The notes beneath the pieces are model-generated. The model did no database searches. It saw only the letters and a list, made by a program, of their open reading frames with translations, and was not told the DNA's origin. Both the position numbers and the translations under genes were made by a program. From an uncultured Alphaproteobacteria bacterium (GTDB taxonomy: Bacteria > Pseudomonadota > Alphaproteobacteria > Rhodobacterales > Rhodobacteraceae), in assembly GCA_929200295.1 (NCBI GenBank), contig CAKMZE010000120.1, forward strand, positions 1-8,073: a stretch of DNA of 8,073 bases, read 5' to 3'. Numbering within the stretch: position 1 is the first letter of the stretch; every line of letters begins with the position of its first letter. Of this stretch, positions 6,151 to 8,073 are shown piece by piece.

Positions 6151-8073
6151 TGACCGCGGACGTTTTTTCTTTGGATCATAGGCCGCGAGATCGGGGCGGA
6201 TTGTTGCGGGCAGGCGCTTTTGATGGCCGTCGAGTTTGCCGATTTCCAACACCGTTCCAGAGGCGGCATGCGCCACATCTACCCGCGCCATTGCAATGTT
6301 TTTACCCAGTAAGGGCGAGCGCATAGCTGATGTGACCTCTCCGATTTGAGCGCGGCTGATATGCACGCAATCGCCATGGCCGATTTCCACTTCGGATCCG
6401 ACATCAAGCCCCACGAGCTTGCGCATCGGGTTTTCTTTACGGCGGATCAGGGCGTCGCGGCCAATGAAATCATCGGGCTTGGATTTGAGCGGCACGGTAA
6501 AGCCGATACCTGCTTCAAACGGGTCGGTCTGATCGCTGAAATCATAGCCAGCAAAGATCAGGCCTGCCTCAATCCGCACGAGGTCCAACGCCTCAAGCCC
6601 CATCGGCTTTAGCCCATATTTTTCGCCCACCTCCCAGATCGCATCAAAAACCTCAGTACAATGTTTCGGGTGGCACATGACCTCATAGCCTAGCTCGCCC
6701 GTGTATCCTGTGCGGCTGATCACAAAGGGCGTGCCGGCCTCACCCCGCAGGCGCGCGGGTGAAAATCGGAACCAATCAATCTGATCGAACGCGGGGTTAT
6801 GCGGGGCTGTCCAAACAAGATCGCGCAAGAGATCGCGGCTCTTTGGCCCTTGCACGGCGACATTATGCAACTGATCCGTCGACGAGCGGATCAAAACCTT
6901 TAGCCCCAGCTTCTCGGCTTGCTCCCGGATCCACTCACCCCCGTAATCAGAGCCGCCGATCCAGCGGAAATTATCACGGCCCAGACGGTAGACCGTACCA
7001 TCATCCACCATACCGCCATGCTCATAGCACATTGCGGTATACACAACGCCACCGATGGGCAGCGTCTTCATATTCCGCGTGAAAATATACTGGCAGAGCG
7101 CCTCTGCATCTGGGCCGTTGATTTCAAACTTTCGCAGCGGCGACAGATCCATCATCACCACGTCTTCGCGGCAGGCGCGGTATTCCTCAATCGGGCCTGC
7201 GGCAGCAAAACAATTGGGCAGCCAATAGCCGTTATATTCAACAAAGTTCCGCGTGTGCTTGGCAAAGCTGTCGTGGAAACCGGTTTCTTTTGTCATTTTT
7301 GGCTCCGAATCTGGCGTTGTGCGGATCGCGATTGATTTTTTGAATGTTTCTTTGCCCGAATATGTGCGGACGTGAATGTCTGTTGGGTTCCAGCCGTTAG
7401 CAGAGGTCGTATCATCCGGGCAGGCAGAGCTGACGCAGACGATATCTGTTAACGCGCGCAACAAAACATAATCGCCAGGGCGCGACCACGGCTCATCCGT
7501 GTACATCACACCGTGTTCATCAATGCCTGTATTGAAGAAAAAATTGATCGCCATCCAACCGGGGCGCCCTGTCACACCGTATTCGGCAAGTGCGGTGTTG
7601 AAATTATCAGAGCAATTAGGATGCCCGGGATAGCCAATATCATCATAGTATTTACCGGCACAGGCCATCGCAAAGGCATCATGCCGCCCGCAAGTGTCTT
7701 GGACCACCTCGACCAGTGGCACCATCTCTTGGTCGTAGTATTTCGCGTGCAGGCCGGGCATCGGGTAGGCATGGCCCATCAACGTGCGCGTCGTGGTCAC
7801 GTCAAGCGCGTGTTCAATCCCTTTATCAAGCTTGCGTGCACTGAAACATTCAAAATCGGTGCATTGGCGGCCATCCACGTCAAGGATTTGGATGTAGTCA
7901 CCCGCCTTCACAAAATACGCCTCGGCCGTTTGTGTGTGCACCCGAATGTCCGCAAGCGGATCGGCAAGCGGCGCTGGCAATGCAAACCGGACATGCGGTT
8001 TGATCGTGGCGCGTTTGATCATAACGGTCAGCGGGGTTGCGGTATCCTGCGCCTCAAGATCCATAATGCCGCC
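6148..8073 (-). CDS. DUF1989 (urea carboxylase-associated) - GcvT aminomethyltransferase fusion
   Basis: A two-domain cytosolic protein of 638 residues from ATG 8064; the frame stays open to the window edge, so the true start may lie outside, or at the internal ATG 8022. Residues about 20-245 form a DUF1989 domain: VDGRQCTDFECF (63-74), GRHDAFAMACAGKYY (126-140), GHPNCSDNFNTAL (147-159) and a PGDYVLLRALTDIV segment, with His128, Cys135, His148 and Cys151 as plausible metal ligands. Residues about 260-625 form a GcvT-like domain: GGMVDDGTVYRL (350-361, Asp354/355 near the folate site), NVAVQGPKSRDLL, RTGYTGELGYEV (451-462) and GLEALDLVRIEAGL (489-502). GcvT relatives pass a methyl or methylene group from an amine or sulfonium to tetrahydrofolate. 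Relatives of DUF1989 include carboxyguanidine deiminase subunits. It is not DmdA, which is a single GcvT domain of about 365 residues. The natural substrate is unknown. Stop TAA is at 6150-6148. Confidence 0.9.
   Translation of the reverse strand, partial: GGIMDLEAQDTATPLTVMIKRATIKPHVRFALPAPLADPLADIRVHTQTAEAYFVKAGDYIQILDVDGRQCTDFECFSARKLDKGIEHALDVTTTRTLMGHAYPMPGLHAKYYDQEMVPLVEVVQDTCGRHDAFAMACAGKYYDDIGYPGHPNCSDNFNTALAEYGVTGRPGWMAINFFFNTGIDEHGVMYTDEPWSRPGDYVLLRALTDIVCVSSACPDDTTSANGWNPTDIHVRTYSGKETFKKSIAIRTTPDSEPKMTKETGFHDSFAKHTRNFVEYNGYWLPNCFAAAGPIEEYRACREDVVMMDLSPLRKFEINGPDAEALCQYIFTRNMKTLPIGGVVYTAMCYEHGGMVDDGTVYRLGRDNFRWIGGSDYGGEWIREQAEKLGLKVLIRSSTDQLHNVAVQGPKSRDLLRDLVWTAPHNPAFDQIDWFRFSPARLRGEAGTPFVISRTGYTGELGYEVMCHPKHCTEVFDAIWEVGEKYGLKPMGLEALDLVRIEAGLIFAGYDFSDQTDPFEAGIGFTVPLKSKPDDFIGRDALIRRKENPMRKLVGLDVGSEVEIGHGDCVHISRAQIGEVTSAMRSPLLGKNIAMARVDVAHAASGTVLEIGKLDGHQKRLPATIRPDLAAYDPKKKRPRS

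Noticed and set aside
6346..7335. Several open frames of 88-138 codons on the + strand opposite the DUF1989-GcvT gene
   Set aside because: They are antisense shadows of a clearly coding frame, show no domain-like pattern and lack ribosome sites.
6148..8073. Annotation of the GcvT part as DMSP demethylase (DmdA)
   Set aside because: DmdA is a single GcvT-like domain of about 365 residues; this protein has an extra DUF1989 domain and nothing in view supports DMSP as substrate.

Overview
The window looks like a chromosomal segment of a Rhodobacterales (Roseobacter-group) alphaproteobacterium of moderate GC. This rests on recognised protein families and on a gene order (CnoX-like thioredoxin/TPR, stand-alone LON substrate-binding protein, Trm112-like protein) that I recall from that group. 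No search was possible. No tRNA, rRNA, CRISPR array, insertion sequence or phage gene is visible.

Layout. Positions 1-276 hold the 3' end of an EamA-type membrane transporter. Positions 325-3565 hold four tightly packed + strand genes: a HAD-superfamily hydrolase with an ACG codon where a start is expected, an ornithine cyclodeaminase/mu-crystallin family oxidoreductase, a phytanoyl-CoA dioxygenase (PhyH) family Fe(II)/2-oxoglutarate enzyme, and a membrane-anchored alpha/beta hydrolase. The first two junctions use ATGA overlaps (the second if the inner start is used) and the third gap is 6 bases, so this is very probably one transcription unit. After a 120-base gap, positions 3686-5445 hold a housekeeping-type trio: the thioredoxin/TPR protein, the LON-domain protein and the Trm112-like protein, the last two again joined by ATGA. 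A small conserved-looking protein with a TTG or GTG start follows (5523-5810). Positions 5811-6147 hold no convincing intact gene, only a possible decayed minus-strand reading frame. Positions 6148-8073 (- strand, converging on the rest) carry a large two-domain protein: an N-terminal DUF1989 (urea-carboxylase-associated) domain fused to a C-terminal GcvT-like aminomethyltransferase domain.

How the genes may work together. The four-gene unit combines a phosphatase-like HAD, an imine-forming or imine-reducing NAD(P) enzyme, a 2-oxoglutarate hydroxylase and a hydrolase. This could process a cyclic imino acid or related small metabolite, but no substrate can be read from the sequence. The trio looks like proteostasis and translation support. 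The DUF1989-GcvT fusion suggests folate-dependent one-carbon removal joined to a domain whose relatives include carboxyguanidine deiminase subunits; its substrate is unknown. I found no strong evidence for an undescribed defence, mobile or regulatory system. The points most worth checking are the missing canonical HAD start, the DUF1989-GcvT fusion, and the two odd gaps at 3566-3685 and 5811-6147.
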